Source: Agelaius tricolor (lineage: Eukaryota; Chordata; Aves; Passeriformes; Icteridae). Taken from it: DNA of 64,000 nt. Shown piece by piece: positions 52,434 through 62,604 of this stretch; position 1 is the stretch's first letter, and each line of letters starts with the position of its first letter. Made by a program: the position numbers and the translations under genes. The notes under the pieces are model-generated. The model was not told the origin of the DNA, did no database searches, and was given only the letters and a program-made list of their open reading frames with translations. The DNA is taken from contig JALJCS010000009.1 of assembly GCA_023055355.1 (NCBI GenBank), forward strand, positions 27,739,001 to 27,803,000. Direction: 5' to 3'.

Positions 52434-54930
52434 GAAGCTGTGCAGGCATTTCCTTCTTAAGGCAGTTTCAGGAGAGATGGTTGTTAGGGAGAGGGAGTAG
52501 GATCCCATTTTGTATGCAGATTTCAGTGCTGAATTGAAGGTCTTATGGTCTCATGATGGCAGGGCAAAGCATCAGTATCTGGCCAGTCCTTTTGCAGTGA
52601 TCATCAGATGACCTTGATATTTACCCAACCAGGACAGTACAGTTTCTATAAATATTACATTTTCCAGGATCGTGTTTTCAGCTGTACCAGAGACAATCCT
52701 AGAGAAGAATTCAGTCAGGCATACCCTCCAATCCTTCTTACCCCTTCCCTCTCCCCCAGTACTGGCCCTGCCTTACTCTGGGTTGTAAAGAAAAGCTCTG
52801 AGATTTCTCTTTTAGCACTGACCTTCTGAGCTATCTAATGATGAAGATAGGAAGAGGCTGCAACCAGACAGTGGAAAAAAACCCCCTTTTGCTAGCAGGG
52901 AAATGTGTGAGTAATATACACACTCTTGGACGGTGGCCAAATCGCTCTAGTAACGGCTGTTAGCTCCCCTTATGAAGAAAATGATTAAATGAGAAAGAGA
53001 AGCTGCAGTCGGGTGTCAGAAATGCTGAGTCGCAATGGGAGAGTGCCGCATCCAATGGAAATTTACCCAGGAGCCAGCGACCTTCACATACTGGGGACGA
53101 GGACTGAGGTCTTGTAGGGAAATCCTGCCCTTGCTCACACACTGCTGTACTACCTCCACGTCACCACCCAAGCAGAGCACAGCCTGGAAAAGCAGATTAG
53201 AAGATCAGCTCCAAGACAGTCTGGGCTGCCAGGACAGGCTCCATGGCATGAAACAGGGCACTGCTCTCCATAGTGTGCAAGGATGTCTGACCCCATAGCA
53301 CTGCCTAGTCCTCAGGGATTACTTGCCTCAGGTAATTAATTGCTGCTCATCTGGCTCCCCTCCTGCTGCTTTGGATGGATAGATTTGAAATCAGACCGCT
53401 GGGTCCAGCTGACCCATACCTGGTGCTGCCACAACAGGAGACAGCAGGCAGCAGAGGTGACTTTACCACTCTCTGCTTTTAGGGATATGCCTTGGGTCAA
53501 GATAGAGCTTCCCCAGTGCATGCACTGCAGCCATTTTCATATGATTTCAGGCCCATATTAGAAGCAGAATGCAGGAATGCTCTGGCTTCACCCTTCTCAG
53601 AGGATCTCAGGATTGGGATGCCACCAGAACATCACATCCTCTCTGCCATATACCGGCACATAATCAATGGCTTTCCTGCAAGTTCTCAGCCTCTCCCTGA
53701 GAGACAATGAGAAGTGAGGGAGGATGTGCAGTAATGCCAGAGGGCAGAGGATACAAGAGAGTAAGTAAGAGTTGTAGCTGAAAACAGAGGACAACTACTT
53801 GCATCGAGCTCAGATGGAAGATGGAAAAAGGAGGAGAAAGTAGCTGGTGCTGCAATGATGGGGATGATGGCTAGATGGAGCTAGCACATGCTCCTGTGAT
53901 TTTATCATGAACTAGTGCAACATTATTGTTGTTTTTCCTTTAGACAGAGGTTTCATTTCCATTGCAAGAGCTGGAGAAACTACTGTCTGTTGATGATATT
54001 GCTAATAGAGATAGGAGAACTGGTAGTCCCCAATGGAATTCTTGTTCATGTCAAAGATGAAGGGTTTTGGGAGTACGAGAAAGATAATTCTCTCTTTGCA
54101 GTACTGGGGAATGATAAGCAGCTGCCTCAACCCAGTAGTCCTGTGTTGGCTAAACATGACACAAAATATGATATCTGCCTGACTTCATCCCTGAACTCAC
54201 ACCTTCTTGTGCTGTGCTGCAGAAACTCGTTCTTAATCCTCTGGACTACACTGGATTAAGCTCTCCTGGCTGTGCTGATAGAGGTGGCCCCAGTCACCAG
54301 GACAACAGCAGGCTCCTCAGCTCCTGCAAGGAGCATATCCACGTGGTGAGGTGAAGATCCTGGCTCCAGCACACCCAGTCCTGCAAGCCACACACTTTCA
54401 ATTTGTACATTGTGTTTTTTATTTGGCGCTGCGTCCTGCTTGTAGCAGAGCATCTGTACGGCTCTTCAGAAGATCCAGGACCAGGTAGGAGAGATCCTGT
54501 GCCCACTGTGCTGAAAACCAATGGGCTTCTGGGACACCTGCTGGTGGACTGGTGCTTGACACCCACGGTCCTGGGAAGTTCAGGCGTACACAAGGACTAT
54601 TTCCAAACTCCAGAGCTTGGATTAAACGTCTCCTATTCTCTTAGTGAATATCTGTCATGAACAACGAAGACTGAGGGTAAATCAGATCTTGAATATAGGT
54701 TCAGACCTAAAACAAATTCCCCATATATTTCGGCTTACACAGAGCCCAGCAACCACTAGAGGGAACAGAACCTCTCAATGAATGACAAAATTACAAGATT
54801 GCTCTCTAAAATGAATGCAGTCAATGAGAAAATACTAGCAGATGTTCTCCATTACGACTGGAGATGAAATATAGACATCTGCTGATCTGGTAAGAGGAGG
54901 AAGTGACAACTGGAAATGGAGAACAAGTAT

Positions 54931-54981
54931 TTTGTATCTTTGCCTGTTTTGTATCTTTTAGTATCTTTGTATCTTTGCCTG
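54931..54981. repeat. Imperfect tandem of GTATCTTT units
   Basis: The 16-mer TTTGTATCTTTGCCTG occurs at 54,931-54,946 and again, identically, at 54,966-54,981. Two further GTATCTTT units lie between them. This is a local tandem duplication of recent appearance. Confidence 0.85.
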
Positions 54982-57900
54982 TCCGTCCTCCAAGCCCCAC
55001 CTCCAACTCCTGCAGGCAGAGGATTAAAATTGGACACCTTACATCCAAGACTCCTTGAAGCTGTTGATAGGAAATTAGGCAAAGCTACAGACTAGGACAG
55101 CATATATTTGGTGGAAAAGAAGATATCACCTCATCAAAAAGAGCTTACAAACATCCCAAACCCTCTCTTTGCAATGGCATATGTTGCACACGGAATCAGA
55201 ACCATCTGGGTTAGCTATCCTGGGCTTGCTCCTGGGTGCTCTGTGAACACAGCTCTGCTCTGGGCTGCACTATCCAGCCGGTCTTTTCCCACAACAGTGG
55301 AAAAAGTTCAGTACTAATATGATCAGGTAGAAAGCTAAAGTAAATTTTTTTCGAAGAGGTTAGAAATAGCCTCAACTTCAGCAGCCAGTTATCCAGAACT
55401 GAGAGAAATAGGAACTAGCAATTGAGACAAAACAGTACACATCCCTGCAAGTTGTTGCCTGTCCTCGGGGTTAGTAAGGAAAGAGTTTCACTAATCCCCG
55501 CTGCTGACTGCTCCTTCAGAGCTGTTCATGATGCCATAAGTATCCTTTGGTATGTGCTGGGACAAGAGCTGCATGCCTTGCTGAGTACCCTGATTTCAGA
55601 CACTTCACAGCAGCTCTCCTGCTGGCTGATGGTGCAGAGCAGCCAGGAGCCAAAATGGATACAGGGCAGAGCAGTCCTTACATAGTAATTCTTACTAAAG
55701 TTTAAGGTCAAGTGAATAGTAGTGTGGGAAGGAATTGCACTCTTACTGCCTCTTGTGTCAGTCATTTCAGCTTATGTTAAAGTCTTCCCTTTTCTAGCTC
55801 TTGGATTTATACGCCTTCATCTTCTGTTTTGCTATGTCAGGTGCACTGACTTCCAAAGACTTGCTCCTGATTCCCACTGCTACAATCAAGAGGAGAAGGA
55901 CTCCACATGATTGCTCCCAGGAAGGAATCCTTTACAGATCTCTTGATCTGTGAAGCAGGGAAATTTGAAACAGTAGTAGAAACAGTCCCATTAGTGCCTT
56001 TTGTCCACATGACTCATCTCGATCCTGTTAACTGTGACTAACCTATTTCCTAACAAATGCACTTTTTGGTACTGCCTCCTTCTTATGCACAAGTTTTCCT
56101 CTAATTCCTGTTGATGTTACCCTGCCTGGCACAGAATGAGCCATTTCCCTTCATTCCCACAAGCAAATCCCATGCAGCCCTGTGCAGCAGGTATCAAGAG
56201 CCACCTGGTCACACTGCAGAGAGAAACTCAGTCCAGAGGCCCTCAGCTGAGCAGCAGATATAGCACAGCTCCAAAGGTAGGTCATGTATGTGGTTCTTTT
56301 CTGGCCTCACTTTTTCTCTGGAGGAAGAGGAAAACCTTGGTTTTAGTATGGCTACAATCACCATGGCTGCCTGGCACAAAAATCAATGGAAGGGCATGAA
56401 ATCTAGTCCAGTCCCTGTCATGGCACCTCTCAGGTGGGAAGTTGCCTTTACCCTTTCCTCCCGCCCTCAGGGCCAGTCCAGCTACCCCCATTGTCTGCCA
56501 AGCAGAGCAGCAAAATTTTTACCCAGCTGCAAGGACTTCACTCACAGATGTGCTTAGATATGCTTAGATGTGGACACACACAAGTGTTACTGATGCGCTC
56601 ATGGCCTGTCTTCCTCTGCCCATATCTTCAAATGTCAGTCTCATAGAGGTTCTGGGCTGACTCACTCCAAGCACAAATTCTGGCCTGCCCATGACTTGCA
56701 GAAATTCTCCTCGGCCAGCTTTATTTCAGACCTTGGCTGTGGGCAGGAATCATGTGTCCGGGAGTAAAGCTCAACTCCTTTGTGATTGACAAGGAGGCCT
56801 CTGGGTATCCTTTAACCTAATGCTGCTGCAGAAATGGGCTGGTGCCACAAAACACAGCAGTAGGAACAACTCTGACTGAGGTTAGGGAAATGCCAGCCTG
56901 CAGTTTCAGATCTTCTATAGAGGCGGAATGACCATATGCCTCTGTCTGGATCCCAGTTTAGGCTTGGAATATGAACCATGAAAAACTAGCAGGGTAGTTG
57001 AATACCAGACCTGGAATTGGGATTCTCCCTAATCTTTTCAGACAGATGCTTCAGGATTTTTATGTGAGACCCTCCAGTACCCAAACAGGAGCATTATGGC
57101 CTCATTCCATAGAGCTGTAAATTCTCTTATCAAATGTTCAGTTCTTGACCTGATCAGCACGGGAAGCCTGTTCCTAAAACAAAAGGTGTTTGCACAGCAC
57201 ACAAGGCTAAGAAATAAGATTCTTCTGTACAGCAGATTACTAGCATCTTAGAAAAATCTGGTCTGTCCAGACTTCAGTCATTTCTAGAAGGTTAGGTTTT
57301 GTAATACTTTGCACTCTCAGATGTCACTGGGAGCTTTGCTCTTGATTTCTGTGGGGACAGGGTTTATTTTAAGGGCATTTCATCTTATCAGAAACCAAAA
57401 CCACTTCATACACTCTGTGCACATGGGCATAACCTAGCCATTCAGGGAAATGCTGTCTCTGTAGGACAGCCATGGGCTGACAAGACATCCGCATGCATAT
57501 AAAAATCACCATGTTAAGGCCTTAATTTTTCTGAAAAGTTTTGCCTCCAAGTGCTATGCAAATTAAGCAGTTCACCTTCACTTCCCCATGGTGGAAAATA
57601 GGCTGAATCAAGAGAGGACTTACAAACAGGACTTGACAAAGTGTGTAATTCTTTAGAGCAATTAGGGCCCCAGCATGGGACAGGAGCTGTGCATTTCACC
57701 ACTCTTGCCTGTGCTCATATCTTAATATCCTCTTGAGAAGTTTGACATTGCTCAACTAATAAAAAATGGGCAAAGCATTTGAATGAAGCGAAGGCCAAAC
57801 AAAAAATGAATTGTCTCTCACAAGTCAGCTCTGCAGCTCTTAAGCCAACCCTCCTTCCCTGCAGCCAGTCTGATGCCAAGATATTGCCATACCTTTGGCA

Positions 57901-58489
57901 GACATCTGAAGGAGAAGTGAAAGTGTGAAGCCACACATTGTCTTAGCACAACCACACTCATGCAGGTGAGAGCTGGGGTGGTGGGGAGCCCCAGCTTGAG
58001 GTATGGAAAGAAACTTGCCCTATGCCCAAGGTCTCACAATAAAATAATTCACTTTAATATCTGCACTGCACATAATCCTTGACGGTCTCTAATTTTTGAA
58101 GGGAAACCTAAATATAAATCTAAATAGGGAGTAGGATACATAAATACATACATTATTTTACTAAATAAATAAACTTTTTCTAACCTGTTACCTCATGAGA
58201 ATATCTTTAGCTACAATGAGATAAGAGTTGTGGTGACTGTCTGTTTGGAAACTCCTGTAGGAAGTGTTTTTGTCAGACAGCTTTTGGAGCAGTGGCCGGT
58301 GAAAAGTGAAACGCCCAGGCTAGATAAGTGTCCAGCCAACCTCCAGCCAGTAAGGCACTTCCCCAACCCGGAGTCAGGGGCTTGTGCTTAAGGCGATGTC
58401 AGGCCTTGCGGACGTGTGGCCGCAGTAAAGAGCTCCGAAGTCGCAGGATGAAATGAAGAGGCGACCCTCAGTTTCTTCGGGGGGGTGGT

Positions 58490-58495
58490 TTTATT
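58490..58495 (-). promoter_or_regulatory. Polyadenylation signal in the ERV LTR
   Basis: AATAAA on the minus strand, about 390 nt into the LTR. With the TGTAAAA box near 58,560 it suggests a short R region, a cleavage site around 58,470 and a U5 of roughly 240 bp. Confidence 0.8.
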
Positions 58496-58675
58496 GGTAG
58501 GGAAACGTGCAGGTTCGGTGGAAGAAGCTGAGAGCCCCGAGGCAGGGAAAGCCTCGGTTTTACAGAGGGTGGGAGGGGTGAAAGATAGCAAATCAGAGAG
58601 GGATACATTAAGGATTGGCATGATCGGAGAACCCATCAAACACAGTTGCGGGAGGGACCCTGGCCCCTAACCCAA

Positions 58676-58730
58676 TCACTCGACACCCTGGCCCGAACTC
58701 TCTAGAAAAAGAGGCAGGGGTGTCGAGTGA
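58676..58730 (-). promoter_or_regulatory. 13-bp inverted repeat in U3 of the ERV LTR
   Basis: TCACTCGACACCC (58,676-58,688) and GGGTGTCGAGTGA (58,718-58,730) are perfect reverse complements, 29 nt apart, with TCTAGA between them. The position upstream of the TATA-like box is where LTR enhancer elements lie. The block is partly conserved in the solo LTR at 29.4 kb. A role as a paired protein-binding site is an inference. Confidence 0.7.
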
Positions 58731-58886
58731 CAGGCAGGCTGCCAGGGGTGGGGAACAAGAAAGATACATTTGGTAACCAAGACAACTGGGGAGGGGTTTG
58801 GGGATTGACACAAACTGGTAACAGGACAGGACTTTCTGAGAGAACAATGGAGGGAAAACTGAACAAGCATAAAACACACCACAACA

Positions 58887-58899
58887 TCTCCCCCTTTTT
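58887..58899 (-). other. Polypurine tract (plus-strand primer site)
   Basis: On the minus strand AAAAAGGGGGAGA abuts the LTR start TGTTGTGG. In retroviruses this RNase H-resistant purine run primes plus-strand DNA synthesis and fixes the U3 end. Its uninterrupted state fits a recent element. Confidence 0.9.
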
Positions 58900-59019
58900 C
58901 GTTTAAAAATAAAAGAACTGTAAGGGCAAACACTGTTCATTGGGGGAAAACCAAAAACAAACAAGAGACAGACATAAGGAATGACTCTGAATCAGGTCCT
59001 GCCCGGGGCAAGGAGAGAG
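58900..59019 (-). other. Short untranslated gap where env would be
   Basis: Only 120 nt lie between the pro-pol TAA and the polypurine tract. They contain no reading frame, signal peptide or membrane segment and no remnant of surface or transmembrane protein. The element is env-less at this end. Confidence 0.88.
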
Positions 59020-62000
59020 TTAAACTGGGAGTGGCTCCATCTCTGGGAGCTTCCGCCGCCGCCGCCAACATGCCTCCGTGACCTGTTCTACGTTTTCTGC
59101 TCTCAGAGTCCTCCCAGGGCGGAAGGGCTTGACCCACTTAGCGGGGATCCACCTCGGACCTGAGGGGGTGGACACGCAAGCGTATCCCCTTCCCCAAGTC
59201 ACGAGATCGAAAGGCCCCTCTGTTTTCCAGGTCTCCGGATCCTTAATCAGGACAGGAGGCCTGACCCTGGCCTGCAGCTGCTCATGTCTCCCGAAATGTC
59301 GCACAATAGGCGGATTGAGATTTTCGAAAGAACAGTTTAGGAAATTAATGGTAAAAAGCGCCTTTGCGAGACGGATATGGGGGGACTCCACCTTCACGGC
59401 CACTCGCTGTTGTTCTAAAACTCTCTTTAGGCTCTGGTGGGTGCTCTCCACCACGGCTTGGCCTGTCGGGGAATAGGGGATGCCGGTCTTATGCTCTATT
59501 CCCCATTGTTGCAGGAAGCTTTGCAGCTCCCTGGATTTATATGCCGGGCCATTGTCTGTTTTCAGGACCTTGGGGATGCCCAGGACAGCAAACGCTTGAA
59601 CTAGGTGTTTTTCACAATCTGCTGCCTTTTCCCCTGTGTGGGCAGAGGCATAGACTGCGCCGGAGAAGGTATCCACTGAGACATGTACGAATTGCAGACG
59701 GCCAAAGGCAGGAATGTGGGTAACATCCATCTGCCACACCTCGCAACTAGATAGACCTCTGGGGTTAGCTCCCAAGGGTATTGTTGGGAGCTGGTGGGAC
59801 TGGCATTGAGGACATGTAGCCACGATCGCCTTGGCCTGTTCGCGTGTAAGATGGAATTGTCGAACAAGGCCAGGGGCGTTCTGATGAAATTGCTGGTGGC
59901 TGATTTTGGCCTGACTGAACAGATCAGGGAGTGGGGCAGCTTGAACAGGAGCGGCAAGGGCGTCAGCACGCCTATTGCCTTCCGCAATAAACCCAGGCAA
60001 ATCGGTATGTGACCTGACATGCATCACATAAAAGGGTTGCTCTCGGTGGGAGACTAAGTTCACAAGTTTAGAGAGCAAGTTAAACAAAGGGATGTTTGAT
60101 ACCTCTTGTAAAATTGCATTTTCGGCTCTGGAAACTACACCCGCGACATAGGCTGAATCAGTGACCAAATTGAATGGTTCAGAGAACCTCTCAAAGGCTC
60201 TGACGACTGCGTCCAACTCAGCAACTTGAGGTGAACCTTCCACCTCTGTGACATCTGCCTCCCACCGCTGAGTCTGAGGATCTTTCCAAGTCATCACTGA
60301 CTTGTGGGATGCTCCAGACGCGTCTGTAAAAACTGTCAAAGCCTTCAGAGGAGTTCTACTCTGAACTGATTTTAGAGACAATGTGAATTCCTGATTGAAT
60401 AATTTGTGGGCCGGCCGATCTACTGCGATTTGGCCGGTGTAGCTGTCCAAAGCCAGTTGAAGCATCTCATTTGTTTCCAGAAGGTTATCAATCATCTTTC
60501 TTTTTAGATGGCCTGAATCGAATTTTAAAGGAATGTGGATGCAGTCAAAGTCACAACCTGCCAACTCTCTGATCCGCGATCTAGCCTTTCTGATCAATTC
60601 TGCCACCAGCTCGGCTGGCTGCGTCATCCTTTTGGACCTGTGATGGCTGAGGAACACCCACTCTATGATTAAGAGGGGATCCCCCGAGCCCCGGTCCTTG
60701 CCCTTGATGGAATCATCCCACTGGAAAATCACCCCATGGAGGTGTGGCAGCTTACCTAGAACAATGAATTTAAATGGCAGGCCCGGGTGATATCTGTGGG
60801 CCTGCCTGGCCGAGATGGAGTTTTGGATCTTCTCCAGCGCTGTCTGGGCCTCTGGGGTAAGGGACCTTGGAGAACTAAGCTCTTCTCCCCCTTTCAATAA
60901 ATTGAAAAGGGGGGCTAGGTCTTCTGTTGGAATGCCTAGCCAAGGCCTTACCCAATTCAAGGACCCACACAGCTGGTGGACATCCGCCAGGTTTTTGATG
61001 TTAGTTTTAATAGCTAATTTTTGCGGAACAATGGTCCGCTTCGTTATTTCCAGGCCCAGGTACTTCCAGGGTGGCATCTGTTGAATCTTATCTTGCTGGA
61101 GCTCAAAACCTGCAACAACCAATGCATCGATTGTCAGGTCAAGCGCGTGGGTAAGTAGGTCGTTGGTCGGAGCGCACACTAGGATGTCATCCATATAATG
61201 GTAAATGATGGTGTCTTTGGCGGCTGCACGTACTGGGGACAGCAAGGAGGCGACGTACCATTGACAGATCATTGGGCTGGCCTTCAGGCCTTGTGGAAGA
61301 ACTCGCCAATGATAGCGCTTGCTTGGGGCTTCACGGTTGATGGCAGGAACCGTGAAGGCGAAACGCGGAGCATCATCCGGGTGTAAGGGAATTTGGAAAA
61401 AGCAATCTTTTATGTCAATTACGACCAAATTCCAATTTTGGGGGAGCATCGTTGGGGACGGCATCCCTGGTTGGAGAGGCCCCATATCTTCAATGATGTT
61501 GTTAATTTGGCGGAGGTCGTGAAGGAGCCGCCACTTATCTTTGTTGGGCTTTTTGATAACGAACACTGGGGAGTTCCACTCTGACATGGTCTCCACCAGG
61601 TTGCCCTTGAGTAGCTGCTCCTTAACAAGCTCATTGAGCGCCGCTAATTTTTGCTTGTTGAGCGGCCACTGCACTACCTGTACTGGTTTATCAGATTTCC
61701 AATTCAGTTTCCAGGTAGGGCGCTCATCAGTGACCGCTGCCCGAAAAACCTGGGGAGCTGCTGGGAGGTCAATTCGGGCTCCCCACTGGGCCAAGAGGTC
61801 TCTCCCCCACAGGGGTTCCGTGTAATCTAATACGAATGGGCGCACTGAAGCCAATTGCCCATCCGGCCCCGTAATTTGTACAACGCTCTTTGATTGACGT
61901 GCCAATTGTAAACCCCCGACACCTCGGACGTGGCCAGGCGCGTTTTGCAATTCCCAATGTGACGGCCATTCCCGGGAAGGAATGATCGTTACATCTGCTC

Positions 62001-62604
62001 CTGTGTCCAACAAGCCTTTAAGAGGCTTGCCCTCTCCCCCTTTTGAGATATGACAGGTGACATGAGGCCTTTCTCGCCCCAGGACCTGGGCCCAAGCTAC
62101 TGTTGGATTTTGGAGTTCAGCCGGAGGAAACCCCAGGGCCCAAGTTATTTCGGGAACAGGGATCGCTTGTGCGATCACCTGTCCCTTGGGCAGGAAAGTG
62201 GGGGGTTGGACACAGTGCAGCCCCACGGCGAACAGTCCCGGGTCAGATGGCAGAAGACCTGGAATTATGTTCACCTCTAAAGGTGTGTGCTTAGTGTCTC
62301 CGACAACGACGTACTTACACCTTATCCGCCCCCAGTTTCCTGGGCATTCCGGGCTGACTGACACGAGTTGAAAATCGGAGTTCTTAAGATGTAGTGGCTC
62401 CGTCAGCTGCAGCCGGAAGGGTCTGAAAGCAGAAAAGGTAGTTAGCACGGGTCTAGGTTGGAGACATGCAACATGTGACAAGTCCGGTGAGAATATGTCT
62501 TGTTTGGCAGGCGGCGGTCCCTGAGATCTCCCCTCCCTGCGTGGTGTTAGTTGTCCCGCCCTATTTTTATCATGGCGCAGGGGGGAACTGCGCTCAGATG
62601 TTAG
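59020..62604 (-). CDS. pro-pol: Pro-Pol polyprotein of the ERV: dUTPase-like, protease, reverse transcriptase, RNase H, integrase
   Basis: The frame is reached by -1 slippage at the end of gag and stays open for 1,194 codons to TAA at 59,022-59,020. Counting from the TTG at 62,481 (41 codons after the shift) gives these parts. Residues about 20-115 are a degenerate dUTPase-like segment (LPKGQVIAQ at 97-105). The aspartic protease has LLDTGAD at 157-163 and GRDLL at 226-230. Reverse transcriptase has catalytic Asp356 ([10 protein letters not shown]), LPQGLKASP at 395-403 and YMDD at 429-432. RNase H has Asp720, Glu755, Asp775 and Asp840. Integrase has His862, His866, Cys890 and Cys893 (zinc site), then Asp919, Asp976 and Glu1012 (DDX35E), and a C-terminal basic part with GPRWIPAKW at 1108-1116. 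The protease cleaves Gag-Pol; the other domains copy and insert the genome. Protease and polymerase share one frame, unlike most betaretroviruses, which need a second shift. All catalytic residues are present. The dUTPase segment lacks a clear active site and is probably non-functional. Confidence 0.95.
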   Translation of the reverse strand, partial: LTSERSSPLRHDKNRAGQLTPRREGRSQGPPPAKQDIFSPDLSHVACLQPRPVLTTFSAFRPFRLQLTEPLHLKNSDFQLVSVSPECPGNWGRIRCKYVVVGDTKHTPLEVNIIPGLLPSDPGLFAVGLHCVQPPTFLPKGQVIAQAIPVPEITWALGFPPAELQNPTVAWAQVLGRERPHVTCHISKGGEGKPLKGLLDTGADVTIIPSREWPSHWELQNAPGHVRGVGGLQLARQSKSVVQITGPDGQLASVRPFVLDYTEPLWGRDLLAQWGARIDLPAAPQVFRAAVTDERPTWKLNWKSDKPVQVVQWPLNKQKLAALNELVKEQLLKGNLVETMSEWNSPVFVIKKPNKDKWRLLHDLRQINNIIEDMGPLQPGMPSPTMLPQNWNLVVIDIKDCFFQIPLHPDDAPRFAFTVPAINREAPSKRYHWRVLPQGLKASPMICQWYVASLLSPVRAAAKDTIIYHYMDDILVCAPTNDLLTHALDLTIDALVVAGFELQQDKIQQMPPWKYLGLEITKRTIVPQKLAIKTNIKNLADVHQLCGSLNWVRPWLGIPTEDLAPLFNLLKGGEELSSPRSLTPEAQTALEKIQNSISARQAHRYHPGLPFKFIVLGKLPHLHGVIFQWDDSIKGKDRGSGDPLLIIEWVFLSHHRSKRMTQPAELVAELIRKARSRIRELAGCDFDCIHIPLKFDSGHLKRKMIDNLLETNEMLQLALDSYTGQIAVDRPAHKLFNQEFTLSLKSVQSRTPLKALTVFTDASGASHKSVMTWKDPQTQRWEADVTEVEGSPQVAELDAVVRAFERFSEPFNLVTDSAYVAGVVSRAENAILQEVSNIPLFNLLSKLVNLVSHREQPFYVMHVRSHTDLPGFIAEGNRRADALAAPVQAAPLPDLFSQAKISHQQFHQNAPGLVRQFHLTREQAKAIVATCPQCQSHQLPTIPLGANPRGLSSCEVWQMDVTHIPAFGRLQFVHVSVDTFSGAVYASAHTGEKAADCEKHLVQAFAVLGIPKVLKTDNGPAYKSRELQSFLQQWGIEHKTGIPYSPTGQAVVESTHQSLKRVLEQQRVAVKVESPHIRLAKALFTINFLNCSFENLNPPIVRHFGRHEQLQARVRPPVLIKDPETWKTEGPFDLVTWGRGYACVSTPSGPRWIPAKWVKPFRPGRTLRAENVEQVTEACWRRRRKLPEMEPLPV
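62575..62593 (-). promoter_or_regulatory. Candidate frameshift-stimulating stem (possible pseudoknot)
   Basis: On the minus strand GCGCAG (62,593-62,588) pairs perfectly with CTGCGC (62,580-62,575) around a C-rich 7-nt loop. The stem starts 10 nt after the slippery heptamer. The loop bases TCCC could pair with GGGA at 62,557-62,554, or TCCCC with GGGGA at 62,533-62,529, giving an H-type pseudoknot. An outer CTGAG/CTCAG stem is also possible. Stem 1 is seen directly; the pseudoknot is inferred. Confidence 0.55.

Larger units (their letters stand above)
46679..58225. other. Non-coding DNA, no gene recognised
   Basis: About 11.5 kb up to the ERV with no supportable host gene. Open frames are at most 118 codons. 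Discrete features are the long hairpin at 49.04 kb, an A18 run at 52.4 kb and the GTATCTTT tandem at 54.93 kb. The 300 bp next to the LTR (57.9-58.2 kb) are plain AT-rich sequence. Confidence 0.55.
58226..58886 (-). repeat. 3' LTR of the ERV
   Basis: The 5' end of this LTR is fixed by the polypurine tract: on the minus strand AAAAAGGGGGAGA is followed directly by TGTTGTGGTG at 58,886. The other end is placed at 58,226 because GTTGTGGTG (58,227-58,235) is the exact inverted repeat of CACCACAAC (58,877-58,885). In this model the outermost base is A on the + strand instead of the expected T. A second possible end is the TG at 58,234. The LTR has AATAAA at minus 58,495-58,490, with a weak TATA-like TGTAAAA about 65 nt upstream (58,564-58,558), and a 13-bp inverted repeat in U3. 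Length is about 660 bp. Flanking target duplications cannot be tested because the 5' end is outside the window. Confidence 0.88.

Noticed and set aside
58508..58520. GGTTCG-containing stretch resembling a tRNA B box
   Set aside because: It lies inside the ERV LTR and no cloverleaf can be formed around it.
58226..59019. Possible env remnant downstream of pol
   Set aside because: No frame, signal peptide, membrane segment or envelope-like motif is seen before the polypurine tract; frames inside the LTR are chance.
62479..62481. TTG as a start codon for pol
   Set aside because: The same frame is open without interruption from the slippery heptamer at 62,604, so frameshift expression explains it better than internal initiation.
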